A stretch of 64,000 nucleotides of DNA from Sphingomonas lutea (GTDB lineage: Bacteria > Pseudomonadota > Alphaproteobacteria > Sphingomonadales > Sphingomonadaceae): contig NZ_CP060718.1 in assembly GCF_014396785.1 (NCBI RefSeq), positions 1,632,501 to 1,696,500 on the forward strand, written 5' to 3'. Under the pieces are notes generated by a model that saw only the letters and a program-made list of their open reading frames with translations, did no database searches and had not been told where the DNA came from. A program made the translations under genes and the position numbers. This document shows, piece after piece, positions 1 to 9,326 of the stretch. Numbering within the stretch: position 1 is the stretch's first letter; every line of letters begins with the position of its first letter.

Positions 1-1170
1 CGGCATCGCCCAGCCCGCGCAAGCCCGCGATGGTCAGCGCGACAGGGTCTGACGATTGTCGCGACAGCCGTACCGCAAGGTCGCCCGACATCGCGGGACC
101 GCGCGCATTGCGCCGCACGGCATCTGCGACCGGCCCTTTGTCTTCCTTGACCACCAGGTCGCCGGGATAAATGGGGAGTGCCGCGCCCTTGATCCCCGCC
201 GCATTGCGGAATGCCTGGTTCATCGTCAGGAAGCGCCCGTCGCGGTCGACCAGGGCCAAGCCGATGGGCAGGACATCTAACAGGGTCTGCAGGTTGGCCG
301 ATGCACCGGAAGGACTGTCGGCGCTGTCGAACAGAAGCAACGTTCCCGGCCCCTTCTCGCGATCAGGGTCGATCGGCAAGTGCGCAAATCGCAGCGGTCG
401 CGCCGATTCGCCCTCGGCGACGAGGCGCATTCGCTGGCCTTCATCAGCCTGGACGATGTCCGTGATCATCAGCGGTCCACCGCCCCGTCCATTGGGAAGG
501 GCGCGGTCGATGAAGGCGCGATTCGCCGCAAGAACGACGCCGCCGCCATCGATCACGGCAGCCATGACGCCATTGGCAGACAGTCGTTCGCCTGAATCCC
601 CCTCGACCCTTCGCGCAGCGACCGTGAGCGCATCTGGGCTTGTCGGCGCCGGGAACCGCCACAGAAGCAAATCCTCATGCGCACCAATCCGCTCGACCTC
701 CACCGCGCACGTCCCCGCGTCGGTCGCCGCGCCGGCCACGCACCCGGCGCCATCTCGCCAGGCAAGCTCCCGAGCCATCGCCAGTGCTTCGCGCCCTTCT
801 GCGCCGGACGCGAGGTCCAGCGGTGAACGCGGTGGGCCGAAGCGCTCGCGATACGCCGGGTTGGCGATCAGGAGCGATCCTTCCGCGGTCGTGAGCGCGA
901 CCGGTTCCCCCGTCAGCCCGATGACTGTCCCGAGCGCCGCATAATCCGGTCCAAGGCTGATCGGCGCTTGAATCTCTGTCCGCGCCGGACGCCGCATGGC
1001 GATCACGCCAGCGCCAGCAAGTCCGGCGATCGCCAGAACCATCGCTGGCACCACAAGTCCCATCAGCAGGGCCCCAGCGCCACCGAAAGGCCTGCCGCGC
1101 CGACGATGGCGGGCATCAGCCAGCCGGTGAGCGGGCGCGAATCGATTCTGGGAAGATCCTGGTGAAGCAT
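1..1170 (-). CDS. cckA: CckA-like sensor kinase, N-terminal part (partial, frameshifted)
   Basis: Only the N-terminal third is inside the window; the rest lies beyond position 1. Reading leftward from the ATG at 1170, the protein starts with a short cytoplasmic stretch and a hairpin of two hydrophobic segments (about residues 14-33 and 35-56). A PAS-like sensory region follows, with phrases such as 'IVQADEGQ' and 'ALVDRDGRFLTMN'. The first 35 residues are in a different frame from the rest: the upstream frame hits TGA at 1064, and adding one G to the G4 run at 1072-1075 joins the two membrane segments. Without repair the downstream frame could start at ATG 1063. Placement after dapA-smpB is, as I recall, usual for the cell-cycle hybrid kinase CckA in sphingomonads. 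No catalytic domain is visible, so the name is an inference from context. Confidence 0.55.
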
Positions 1171-1222
1171 CTCGCGGGAACGCTTACTAACGCGAGTTGC
1201 GACGTCTGTCAGACGAAAGACG

Positions 1223-1705
1223 TCAGCCGTGCTGGCGCAGAAGCCGCTGCTGGTCGCGCTTCCAATCGCGTTGCTTGATCGTCTCGCGCTTGTCGTGGAC
1301 CTTCTTGCCACGCGCCAGTGCGATCTCGACCTTGGCCCGGCCCGTGGCGTTGAAGTAGATCGACAGCGGGACCAGCGTCAGCCCTTGGCGGGTGATGGCG
1401 CCGTGCAGCTTGGAAATCTCGCGCGCCTTCAGGAGCAGTTTGCGCTTGCGCCGCGGCTCATGGTTCAGCCGGTTACCATGGCTATATTCGGGAATGTGGC
1501 TGTTGATCAGCCACACCTCCTCGGCATCGATCGTGGCGTAGCTCTCGGCGATCGACCCCTCGCCCTGGCGCAGCGCCTTGACCTCGGTCCCCGCTAGCTG
1601 GATCCCCGCTTCGAAACGCTCCTCGACAAAGTAATCGAAGCGCGCGCGCCGGTTCTCGGCAACCACCTTGGCTTTGTCGAACGGGGCTGGGAGATCGCGG
1701 GCCAT
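1223..1705 (-). CDS. smpB: SsrA-binding protein SmpB
   Basis: SmpB (160 residues) binds tmRNA and delivers it to stalled ribosomes for trans-translation. The sequence has the family hallmarks: an N-terminal '[16 protein letters not shown]' strand, 'AGTEVKALR' and 'GSIAESYA' in the OB-fold, and the C-terminal basic tail '[18 protein letters not shown]' that enters the decoding centre. Length is normal. It lies 9 bases downstream of dapA and upstream of the CckA-like gene on the same strand, so the three are probably co-transcribed. The tmRNA gene itself is not seen in this window. Confidence 0.97.
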   Translation of the reverse strand: MARDLPAPFDKAKVVAENRRARFDYFVEERFEAGIQLAGTEVKALRQGEGSIAESYATIDAEEVWLINSHIPEYSHGNRLNHEPRRKRKLLLKAREISKLHGAITRQGLTLVPLSIYFNATGRAKVEIALARGKKVHDKRETIKQRDWKRDQQRLLRQHG

Positions 1706-1714
1706 GACGAAGGG

Positions 1715-2587
1715 TCAAACGAGACCAGCGTGATCCAGTGCCGCGTCGACCGCGCGTTTCGACGCATCCGACGGCGGAGTCATCGGCAGGCGCAGCTCCG
1801 TCGGGAAGTCGGGGCGGAGGCGGTTGAGGGCATATTTGGCCGGCCCGGGCGAGGCGTCGGTGAACAGCGCCGCATGGAGCGGGAAAAGCCGGTCCTGAAG
1901 TTCGAGAGCCTCCTCCCAGCGCCCTTCGCGCGTGGCGCGCTGGAAGTCGGCGCACAGCCTCGGCGCGACGTTGGCGGTGACGGAGATGCACCCCACCCCG
2001 CCCATGGCGTTGAAGCCGAGCGCCATATCGTCATTGCCGCTGAGCTGGACGAAATCCTTGCCGCAGGCCTCGCGCTGGGCTGAGACCCGCCCCAGATTGC
2101 CCGTCGCGTCCTTGACCGCGACGACGTTGGGGAGAGTCGCCAGCCGCGCCATCGTTTCCACCGAAATGTCGGTGATCGTCCGCGCCGGCACGTTGTAGAG
2201 CACGATCGGCAGGCCAACCTCGGCGACGGCGGACAGATGTGCGTAGATGCCGTTCTGGTTCGGGCGGTTATAGTAAGGCGGCACGTGGAGCGCGGCGGTA
2301 GCGCCAGCGGCTTGCGCTGCCCTAGTCAAGACAATGGCATGCGCGGTGTCGTTGGCGCCGCAACCCGCGATCACCGGAATATTTCCCCCCGCGACCTCGA
2401 CCGCGATTTCGATCAGCCGGCGATGTTCGGCATCGGTCAGCGTCGCCGCTTCGCCCGTGGTACCGCATGGCACCAGGCCGTCGCTGCCCTGGGCGACCTG
2501 CCAGGCCACGAAATCACGGAATAGCGCTTCATCGACTCGTCCTGCCGCAAATGGAGTCAACAGGGCGGGTAAGGAACCGAAAAACAT
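1715..2587 (-). CDS. dapA: 4-hydroxy-tetrahydrodipicolinate synthase
   Basis: DapA (290 residues) condenses pyruvate with aspartate semialdehyde in the first committed step of lysine and meso-diaminopimelate synthesis. The TIM-barrel signature is complete: 'GTTGE' at about residues 42-46, the catalytic Tyr131 in 'LYNVPART', and the Schiff-base Lys159 in 'VAVKDATGN'. Length matches the family. It heads the dapA-smpB-kinase run on the minus strand and is divergent from the lytic transglycosylase, with 82 bases between them. Confidence 0.96.
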   Translation of the reverse strand: MFFGSLPALLTPFAAGRVDEALFRDFVAWQVAQGSDGLVPCGTTGEAATLTDAEHRRLIEIAVEVAGGNIPVIAGCGANDTAHAIVLTRAAQAAGATAALHVPPYYNRPNQNGIYAHLSAVAEVGLPIVLYNVPARTITDISVETMARLATLPNVVAVKDATGNLGRVSAQREACGKDFVQLSGNDDMALGFNAMGGVGCISVTANVAPRLCADFQRATREGRWEEALELQDRLFPLHAALFTDASPGPAKYALNRLRPDFPTELRLPMTPPSDASKRAVDAALDHAGLV

Positions 2588-2669
2588 GATTATTTCCTCG
2601 CGTCCGGTGTGAAGCGCAACGGACGCTTAGGGCCGGCGTTCAGGGCCTGATAAGGAGGGGGACAACAGG

Positions 2670-4643
2670 ATGTCCAGCGTGAGGCGTCGGGCGATCATTC
2701 TGGTAAGTGCATTGGTCGTGGGAACGGCCAGTTCCGCGCAGTATGCCCCCCAATATGCGGCGCGGCCCCAGGCTCCGCCCACCTATTCGACTGCCGCGGT
2801 CGGCTACGCGCTCAACGATTGGCGCCGTTTGCGCCAGAGCAGCGGCTACAGCTTCGGCGATTACGCCCGGTTCCTGAATTCCAATCCCGATTGGCCCGCC
2901 GAAACGACGATGCGCCGCTGGGCGGAGCGCCAAATGCGCCCGGGCGAGCACGGCTCCACCGTCATCGCCTTCTTCGCACGTAACAAGCCGGAAACGGGCA
3001 ATGGCTGGGCGCGCCTGGCCGATGCCCATGCCGCGGCCGGCCGAATGGCGGAAGCGATGGCAGCGGCGCGCGAGGCTTGGGCTTCGCCCAACCTGTCGGC
3101 AACCGACGAACAGGCGATCTGGGCGCGCTACGGCAGCAGCATGGTGACCGCCGACCATGACCGGCGCGCAGATGCCCTGCTTTTCGCCAAGAAGGCCGAC
3201 GATGCCGCACGCTTCGCGCCGATGACCAGCCCCAATCGCCGCGCCGCCTTCGCCGCGCGAGTCGCGATGCAGCAAAGGTCGCCGAACGTCGACGCGCTTT
3301 ACGGCGCCGTCATTGGCAGCGTGACCAGCGATGCCGGCCTGATGATGGACCGCGCCCGCTACCTGCGGGAGACAGGGCGCGAGAATTACGCCCGCGATCT
3401 TGCCGCGCGGCCGCACAATTTCACCTATCGCCCGGCCGATCCCGAGCGTTTTTACGAAATGCTTCTGCTCCTCGCCAGTGGTGCGGCGCAGGACCGGCAG
3501 TTCAACCTGGCCTATAATATCGCGCGGCAGGTCGACGATGCGCTGCCGCCGGGGACGACGGTCAGCGCGCAGCCGCTTGGCGTGCGCGACGAATATACCA
3601 GCCTTGCCTGGCTCGCCGGCACTACCGCGCTCGACCGCATCGGGCAGGCATCCAACGCCATTGCGATGTTCGACCGCTATGCGCGCGGCGGGCGCTCGCT
3701 CCAGGTACTGACGAAGGGCCAATATTGGGCCGGCCGTGCCGCGCTCGCCGCGGGCCGTTACGCCGAGGCCAATGGCTATTTCCAGCGCGCCGCCGCTTAT
3801 CCCGAGTTGTTCTACGGCCAGCTGGCGCTCGAACGGCTCGGCCGTTCGGTGACGACGCCGGGCGCTTCGGTCGCGTCCTATGCGGCGACCCCCGCGCAGC
3901 GCAGCGCCTTCGCCAACAACAGCCTTGTCCAGGCGGTCCGCATCCTTGGCCAGCAGGGTCGTTCGACCGAGCAGTCGCTCTTCGTCCGCGCACTTGCGGA
4001 ATCGCTGACCAACGATGCCGATCGGGGCCTTGCGGTCGACCTGTCGCAGCAAATCCGCCGCAACGACCTCGCGGTTTGGATTTCGCGCGCGGCCCGTACT
4101 GACGGGTCGATGTTCTACGTCCGCCAATCCTACCCGACCCTGCCCGCGACCCTGTCGCCCAACGTCTGGTCGCTGGCACACGGCATCACGCGCCAGGAAA
4201 GCTCGTTCGATCCCTATGCACAAAGTCACGTCGGCGCGCGCGGCATGATGCAGCTGATGCCCGGCACCGCGCGCGAGCAGGCGGGCAAGATGGGCGTCGG
4301 ATACGATGCGACGCGGCTTTATACGGATCCCGCCTACAACGTGATGCTCGGCTCCGCCTATTTTCAGCGGATGCTCAACATGTGGGACGGCAACGTTCCG
4401 CTCGCCGTCGCCAGCTACAACGCGGGCTATGGCAACGTACGCAAATGGGTTGCACGCTACGGCGACCCGCGCGGAAATGTGGACGTGCTCAAGTGGATCG
4501 AGGCCATCCCGTTCGTGGAAACCAAAGGTTACGTGCAGCGGGTGATCGAAAATAGCGTCGTCTATGATTCGATGCGCAGCGGTTCGCCGCAGCAGGCGAG
4601 TTTCCACGTCTCCCGCTACCTGGGGAAAAGCCGCCCGGGTTGA
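2670..4643 (+). CDS. slt: Soluble lytic murein transglycosylase (Slt family)
   Basis: This 657-residue protein starts with a signal peptide (basic start, hydrophobic stretch, likely cut after 'TASSA'), followed by a long alpha-helical region of the Slt70 superhelix type. The C-terminal SLT domain holds the catalytic Glu510 in 'RQESSFD', then 'GARGMMQLMPGTA' and 'VASYNAGYGNV', all diagnostic of lytic transglycosylases that cleave peptidoglycan glycan strands with anhydro-muramyl products. It acts in the periplasm. A strong ribosome site (AGGAGG, 2653-2658) supports the start. greB follows after 12 bases. Confidence 0.94.
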   Translation: MSSVRRRAIILVSALVVGTASSAQYAPQYAARPQAPPTYSTAAVGYALNDWRRLRQSSGYSFGDYARFLNSNPDWPAETTMRRWAERQMRPGEHGSTVIAFFARNKPETGNGWARLADAHAAAGRMAEAMAAAREAWASPNLSATDEQAIWARYGSSMVTADHDRRADALLFAKKADDAARFAPMTSPNRRAAFAARVAMQQRSPNVDALYGAVIGSVTSDAGLMMDRARYLRETGRENYARDLAARPHNFTYRPADPERFYEMLLLLASGAAQDRQFNLAYNIARQVDDALPPGTTVSAQPLGVRDEYTSLAWLAGTTALDRIGQASNAIAMFDRYARGGRSLQVLTKGQYWAGRAALAAGRYAEANGYFQRAAAYPELFYGQLALERLGRSVTTPGASVASYAATPAQRSAFANNSLVQAVRILGQQGRSTEQSLFVRALAESLTNDADRGLAVDLSQQIRRNDLAVWISRAARTDGSMFYVRQSYPTLPATLSPNVWSLAHGITRQESSFDPYAQSHVGARGMMQLMPGTAREQAGKMGVGYDATRLYTDPAYNVMLGSAYFQRMLNMWDGNVPLAVASYNAGYGNVRKWVARYGDPRGNVDVLKWIEAIPFVETKGYVQRVIENSVVYDSMRSGSPQQASFHVSRYLGKSRPG

Positions 4644-4655
4644 TAAGTTCGGCCG

Positions 4656-5141
4656 ATGGTCAAGGATCGTTTCATTACCCCAGCAGGGTTCGCGCGCATC
4701 CGCGCCGAATATGACAGCTTGTTCGGTGTCGAACGGCCCAAGCTGGTCGAGACCATCTCTTGGGCCGCGGCGAACGGCGATCGATCGGAAAACGGCGATT
4801 ACATCTACGGCCGCAAGCGTCTGCGCGAGCTCGACCGGCGACTGGGCTATCTCGGCAAGGTCATGAAAAGCGCGAAGGTCGTCGACCCGTCTGCACAGCT
4901 GGACCGCGACCAGATTCGCTTCGGCGCAACGGTTGAGCTTGCGGACGAAGACGACGAGCGCCGCACGATCACCATCGTTGGCGACGACGAAACCGACGCT
5001 TCCGCGGGCCGCATCGGGTGGAGCGCGCCACTGTCGCGCGCGCTGATCGGCGGCAGGGTCGGCGACGAACGAACGGTTCGGCTGCCCGCTGGCGAGAAGA
5101 GCTATGAGGTGATTTCGGTCGCCTACCCGCCCGCTGGCTAA
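4656..5141 (+). CDS. greB: Transcription elongation factor GreB
   Basis: GreB (161 residues) rescues backtracked RNA polymerase by stimulating transcript cleavage. The N-terminal coiled coil carries the acidic tip in 'NGDRSENGDYIYGRKRL'; 'DYIYGRKRLRELDRRL' is the GreB rather than the GreA version of this motif. The C-terminal FKBP-like domain ends with 'EKSYEVISVAYP'. It follows slt by 12 bases and probably shares its transcript. Its stop codon overlaps that of the convergent PPK2-like gene, leaving no room for a terminator between them. Confidence 0.95.
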   Translation: MVKDRFITPAGFARIRAEYDSLFGVERPKLVETISWAAANGDRSENGDYIYGRKRLRELDRRLGYLGKVMKSAKVVDPSAQLDRDQIRFGATVELADEDDERRTITIVGDDETDASAGRIGWSAPLSRALIGGRVGDERTVRLPAGEKSYEVISVAYPPAG

Positions 5142-5860
5142 GCCGCGCGGATCGGTGCTTCGACCAAATGCGGCGGTTCGCTCGGCATGGCCTTGTCCCA
5201 CGCCTCGGCGATCGCTTCGAGCGCGGCGAGGCTGGCCTCGGTCTCGTCAGTCCCGTCGATCATCCGCCACGGCGACCAACGCGTGTCGCTGTGCTTGCGC
5301 AGGTCGGCCAGCGCCTCGGCATAAGCGGGATCGCGCAGGTCGAGCGGATCGGCCGACCGCGCGACGGCGCGCCACGGATTGGCTAGGCGCTCGCGCAGCC
5401 GCACCTCCTGCGTCTCGGCGCTCACCTCGAAAAAGAGTTTCACGATCAACGTGCCATAGTCGCGCTGCTGCGCCTCGAATTCGTTGATCTCGTCGAAGGC
5501 GCGGGCCAGCGCGGCGTCATCGGTGCGACCAAGAAGGCGGTCGTCGAGCACCCGCCGGTACCAGCTACGAAAGAAGATGGCGGTATTGCCCGCACTCGGC
5601 AGCTGTCGCCAGAAGCGCGCCAGCCAATGGCCTTCGGACGCTTCGCGGCGGTCGTGAAGCGTGCAGTGGACGGCGGTGTGGCAAGGGTCGAACGCCGAGG
5701 CGAGCTGGCGCAGCGCGGCCTTCTTGCCCGACCCTTCAGGGCCTTCGAACAGGACGATGGCGCGGCGCCCGTGGACGATCTGCGGCAGCTGAAGCTCGCA
5801 AACATGCTCGCGCAAGGCGGCAAGCGCGGACTGCTGATCGTGGCCGGCGACGGGGGACAT
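5138..5860 (-). CDS. PPK2-family polyphosphate kinase-like protein (divergent active site)
   Basis: The 240-residue protein resembles the PPK2 family, which moves phosphate between polyphosphate and nucleotides. It shows a Walker A-like loop 'FEGPEGSGKK', the lid region 'RSWYRRVLDDRLLG', 'EINEFEAQQ' and a C-terminal 'DTRWSPWRMIDG'. Two positions differ from what I know of active PPK2 enzymes: the loop Asp (usually GxDxxGKG) is Glu, and the Walker B Asp of 'FDRSWY' is Phe ('FFRSWY'). Metal binding may therefore be altered and the enzyme may be weak, changed in specificity, or inactive. I chose ATG 5860 over an in-frame TTG at 5896. The gene is convergent with greB and upstream of nothing on its strand before the window's slt-greB pair. 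Confidence 0.8.
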   Translation of the reverse strand: MSPVAGHDQQSALAALREHVCELQLPQIVHGRRAIVLFEGPEGSGKKAALRQLASAFDPCHTAVHCTLHDRREASEGHWLARFWRQLPSAGNTAIFFRSWYRRVLDDRLLGRTDDAALARAFDEINEFEAQQRDYGTLIVKLFFEVSAETQEVRLRERLANPWRAVARSADPLDLRDPAYAEALADLRKHSDTRWSPWRMIDGTDETEASLAALEAIAEAWDKAMPSEPPHLVEAPIRAA

Positions 5861-5954
5861 GGCGCGGAAGCTACGCAATCGCCGGAATCCGGACAATCGC
5901 CCTCTGCGCGACCGTTCCGATTTGGATCAATCGTGGCCCGGAAGCCACGAGCGC

Positions 5955-7730
5955 CTATTTAGGCTCGACCAGCCGGATGTTGAGCTCCTTGAGCTGCTTG
6001 GGATCGACCGCCGACGGCGCGTTCATCATCAGGTCTTCCGCTTTCTGGTTCATCGGGAAGAGGATGACTTCGCGGATGTTGGGCTCGTCGGCGATCAGCA
6101 TGACAATGCGGTCGATGCCTGGGGCCGACCCGCCGTGCGGCGGCGCGCCGAACTTGAAGGCGTTGATCATGCCCGCGAAGTTCGTGTCGACTTCGTCCCT
6201 GGTATAGCCGGCGATCTCGAACGCCTTGTACATGATATCAGGGCGGTGGTTGCGGATCGCGCCGCTGCTCAGCTCCACCCCGTTGCAGACAATGTCATAC
6301 TGCCAGGCGAGGATATCGAGCGGGTCCTTGCTCTCCAACGCCCCCATCTCGCCCTGCGGCATCGAGAAGGGATTGTGGCTGAAGTCGATCTTCTTCTGGT
6401 CGTCGTTATATTCGAACATCGGGAAATCGACGATCCAGCAGAAACGGAAGGCATTTTTCTCGAGCAGGTCGAGCTGCTCGCCGACGCGGGTGCGCGCGAG
6501 GCCCGCGAGCTTGGCCGCCTCCTCTTCCTTGCCAGCGGCGAAGAAGATGCCGTCGTCGGGACCGAGGCCCATCGTCTCGGCGAGCTTGTTCATGCCCGCC
6601 TCGCCGTGGTTTTTGGCGATCGGGCCACCCCATTCGCTGCCCTTGCGGGTCGCATAGCCGAGACCCGCAAAACCCTCGCCGCGCGCCCATTCGTTCATTT
6701 CGTCGAAGAATTTGCGGCTCTTCTCTGCGGTGCCGGGGGCCGGGACCGCGCGGACGACCGCGCCCTTTTCGACCAGTCCTGCGAAGAGGCCGAAGCCCGA
6801 GCCCTTGAACTGTTCGCCGACGTCGTGGATCAGCAAGGGATTGCGCAGGTCGGGCTTGTCACTTCCGTACTTTAGCAGCGCTTCCTTATACGGGATGCGA
6901 GGATATTCGCCCGCCGGAGTGACGCTGCGGCCCTCGGCGAACTCCTCGAACACGCCCGACAGCACCGGCTCGATCGCGTTGAACACATCATCCTGCGTGA
7001 CGAAGCTCATCTCGAAGTCGAGCTGGTAGAATTCACCGGGTGAACGGTCGGCGCGCGCATCCTCGTCGCGGAAGCAGGGCGCGATCTGGAAATAGCGGTC
7101 GAAGCCCGCGACCATGATCAATTGCTTGAACATCTGCGGCGCTTGAGGAAGGGCGTAGAATTTGCCCGGATGGACTCGGCTCGGGACCAGGTAGTCGCGG
7201 GCGCCCTCGGGGCTGCTCGCGGTCAGGATCGGCGTCTGGAATTCGGTGAAGCCGCCGTCGATCATGCGGCGGCGGATCGAGGCGATCACCGCCGAACGCA
7301 GCATGATGTTCCGGTGCACCTGGTCGCGCCGCAGGTCGAGGTAGCGGTAGCGGAGGCGGATCTCCTCGGGATAGTCCTGCTCGCCGGCGACCGGCATCGG
7401 CAGTTCGGCGGCGGCCGATTGCACCGTTACGGCGTTGGCGAACACCTCGATCTCACCCGTCGGCAGGTTGGCGTTGGTGGTGCCCGCGGCGCGCGCCTTG
7501 ACGGTGCCGTCGATCGTCACGACCGACTCGACGCGCAGATGCTCGAGCGTCGGCAGCGCCGGACTGTCGGCGTCGGCGACGATTTGAGTGATCCCGTGAT
7601 GGTCGCGAAGGTCGATGAACAGCACGCCGCCGTGATCGCGCTTGCGGTGCACCCAGCCCGACAGGCGCACGCTGGCGCCGACATCGCTGGCGCGCAAGGC
7701 CGCGCAATGGTGGGTTCGATAGGCGTGCAT
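5955..7730 (-). CDS. aspS: Aspartyl-tRNA synthetase
   Basis: AspRS (591 residues) charges tRNA with aspartate. The order is an N-terminal OB anticodon-binding domain ('[21 protein letters not shown]'-type start), the class II core with '[19 protein letters not shown]' features, a GAD insertion, and C-terminal motif 3 'GIDRIVML'. The start is set at ATG 7730, whose first residues MHAYRTHHC match the family; the frame is open a further 75 bases upstream but those residues do not look like AspRS. Many alphaproteobacteria use a nondiscriminating form together with GatCAB; the sequence alone does not tell. It is divergent from rnd. Confidence 0.95.
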   Translation of the reverse strand: MHAYRTHHCAALRASDVGASVRLSGWVHRKRDHGGVLFIDLRDHHGITQIVADADSPALPTLEHLRVESVVTIDGTVKARAAGTTNANLPTGEIEVFANAVTVQSAAAELPMPVAGEQDYPEEIRLRYRYLDLRRDQVHRNIMLRSAVIASIRRRMIDGGFTEFQTPILTASSPEGARDYLVPSRVHPGKFYALPQAPQMFKQLIMVAGFDRYFQIAPCFRDEDARADRSPGEFYQLDFEMSFVTQDDVFNAIEPVLSGVFEEFAEGRSVTPAGEYPRIPYKEALLKYGSDKPDLRNPLLIHDVGEQFKGSGFGLFAGLVEKGAVVRAVPAPGTAEKSRKFFDEMNEWARGEGFAGLGYATRKGSEWGGPIAKNHGEAGMNKLAETMGLGPDDGIFFAAGKEEEAAKLAGLARTRVGEQLDLLEKNAFRFCWIVDFPMFEYNDDQKKIDFSHNPFSMPQGEMGALESKDPLDILAWQYDIVCNGVELSSGAIRNHRPDIMYKAFEIAGYTRDEVDTNFAGMINAFKFGAPPHGGSAPGIDRIVMLIADEPNIREVILFPMNQKAEDLMMNAPSAVDPKQLKELNIRLVEPK

Positions 7731-7798
7731 GATGATGTGGCTCAGTTCAGCAAAAAGTGTGGAAAAATGAGCGCCGCGCTTCCTCGCCCACTCCGCTT

Positions 7799-7827
7799 TT
7801 GTCAACCCGCCAAGGCGCGGCTATGGC
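7799..7827 (+). promoter_or_regulatory. Possible promoter of rnd
   Basis: In the aspS-rnd intergenic region there is a TTGTCA (7799-7804), a 17-base spacer and a TATGGC (7822-7827). Transcription would begin about 6 bases before the rnd ATG, giving an almost leaderless message. The match is modest, so this is only a candidate. Confidence 0.3.
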
Positions 7828-7839
7828 CGACGGCGAGTC

Positions 7840-9030
7840 ATGAAAATCCATCCGTTGATTACAAAGTCCGAGGAGCTTGCAGCCCTCGTCGATCGCCTTT
7901 CGCAGCACGACTTTGTCGCCGTGGACACCGAGTTCATGCGCGAGAACACCTATTGGCCCGACCTGTGCCTGATCCAGGTCGCAAGCATCGACGAAGCCGC
8001 GGCGATCGATCCCAAGGCGGACATCAATCTCGCACCATTGCTATCGCTGTTCATCAACAACGCCGATGTCCTGAAGGTCTTCCACGCCGGCGGCCAGGAT
8101 CTGGAGATCATCCATAATCTGACGGGTAAGATGCCCTTGCCGCTGTTTGACACGCAGGTCGCGGCGATGGCCCTCGGCCACGGCGAGCAGATCGGCTATT
8201 CGAACCTGATCGAAAGCCTGCTCGGCCATAGTCTCGACAAGGGGGCACGCTTCACCGACTGGAGCCGCCGGCCGCTCGACAAACGCCAGATCGATTATGC
8301 GATCGCCGACGTTACGCATCTTGCAACCGTCTTTCCGCGCATGGTCGACAAATTGCGCAAGACCGGACGCGGTGCCTGGCTCGATGAAGAGATGGAGCGG
8401 CTGGCCGATTCGTCGTCGTTCGCCTTCGCGCCCGAAGATGCGTGGAAACGGCTTAAGCTGCCGAGCCGGAATCCGGCGGTGCTTGGCCGGCTGAAGGCCG
8501 TCGCGGCGTGGCGCGAGACGGAGGCCCGCTCCAAGAACCTGCCGCGCGGGCGAATCGTCAAGGACGACACCTTGAGCGAGATCGTGCTTCACCCCCCCAA
8601 GACGCAGGACGATCTCGCCCGCATCCGCGGCCTATCGGCCGGGTGGAAGAGCAACGATATCGGCGCGCGCCTGATCGCCGCGATCGAGGGTGCGAAACCG
8701 CTCGAGGGGCACGAGCTGCCCGATCGCGAGCCGCGCCGCCCCGGACTGACCAAGGATGCCGCGCTCGTCAGCGACCTGCTCAAATTGCTGCTCAAGATCC
8801 GTGCCAAGGAAACCGGCGTTGCGGCCCGCCTGATCGCGCGTTCCGACGATCTCGAAGCGCTCGCGGCGGGCGTTCGCAAGAACCTCAACATCCTGTCGGG
8901 CTGGCGATTCGAAGAGTTTGGCAGGGACGCGCTTGACCTGGTCGAAGGCCGGCTGGGTTTCGCGATCGAACAGGGAAAGTTGAAGATGAGCCGGCTTGCC
9001 GACCAACCGCAGGAGAAAATCGATGCGTAA
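7840..9030 (+). CDS. rnd: Ribonuclease D
   Basis: RNase D (396 residues) trims the 3' ends of tRNA precursors and other small RNAs. The DEDD exonuclease core is complete: Exo I 'VAVDTEF' (Asp29, Glu31), Exo II in 'FHAGGQDLEII', and Exo III with the Tyr-x3-Asp of 'YAIADVTHL'. HRDC-type helical domains follow ('RETEARSKNLPRGRIVKDD'). The length is normal. Its last codons overlap the start of the small I78 lipoprotein gene, suggesting translational coupling. Confidence 0.95.
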   Translation: MKIHPLITKSEELAALVDRLSQHDFVAVDTEFMRENTYWPDLCLIQVASIDEAAAIDPKADINLAPLLSLFINNADVLKVFHAGGQDLEIIHNLTGKMPLPLFDTQVAAMALGHGEQIGYSNLIESLLGHSLDKGARFTDWSRRPLDKRQIDYAIADVTHLATVFPRMVDKLRKTGRGAWLDEEMERLADSSSFAFAPEDAWKRLKLPSRNPAVLGRLKAVAAWRETEARSKNLPRGRIVKDDTLSEIVLHPPKTQDDLARIRGLSAGWKSNDIGARLIAAIEGAKPLEGHELPDREPRRPGLTKDAALVSDLLKLLLKIRAKETGVAARLIARSDDLEALAAGVRKNLNILSGWRFEEFGRDALDLVEGRLGFAIEQGKLKMSRLADQPQEKIDA

Positions 9031-9325
9031 CCTTGCGATTTGCAGCGTGCTTGCATTGGGCGCCTGCGCGGCGGCCGGGCAGACCCGGGTGGTCGGCATC
9101 GACCAGGTGCCGCCCGGGTCGACCTGCGTCCAGTCCGGCGCGCTCGACAGCTTCAAGGGCGAGATGGCGAGCACCGAGCTCGGCGCACGAATCATGGGTG
9201 CGGCGCGCGCGCCCAACCTGCGCTGGGTGCCGCACGGCGCAATGGTGACGATGGAATATAATGCACGCCGCGTGACGGTGCAGCTCGACCCGCAGAACCG
9301 CGTCCTCACCGCCAAATGCGGCTGA
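9023..9325 (+). CDS. I78-family peptidase inhibitor, lipoprotein
   Basis: This 100-residue protein begins with a lipoprotein signal peptide whose lipobox 'LGAC' puts the acylated Cys at residue 15, so it should be anchored in the cell envelope. The mature part has the I78 inhibitor pattern, ending in 'VTVQLDPQNRVLTAKCG' with the two conserved Cys. The family contains small serine-protease inhibitors of the potato-inhibitor-like fold; the target here is unknown. The ATG overlaps the rnd stop codon (ATGCGTAA). It ends one base before the convergent hda gene. Confidence 0.8.
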   Translation: MRNLAICSVLALGACAAAGQTRVVGIDQVPPGSTCVQSGALDSFKGEMASTELGARIMGAARAPNLRWVPHGAMVTMEYNARRVTVQLDPQNRVLTAKCG

Positions 9326-9326
9326 G

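Noticed and set aside
2640..5201. An 853-codon open frame on the minus strand opposite slt and greB
   Set aside because: No recognisable domain, Arg-rich composition typical of antisense frames in GC-rich genes, and it covers two well-supported genes entirely.
5861..5896. TTG start giving a longer PPK2-like protein
   Set aside because: The extra 12 residues are Arg-rich and unlike the family; ATG 5860 gives a normal N-terminus.
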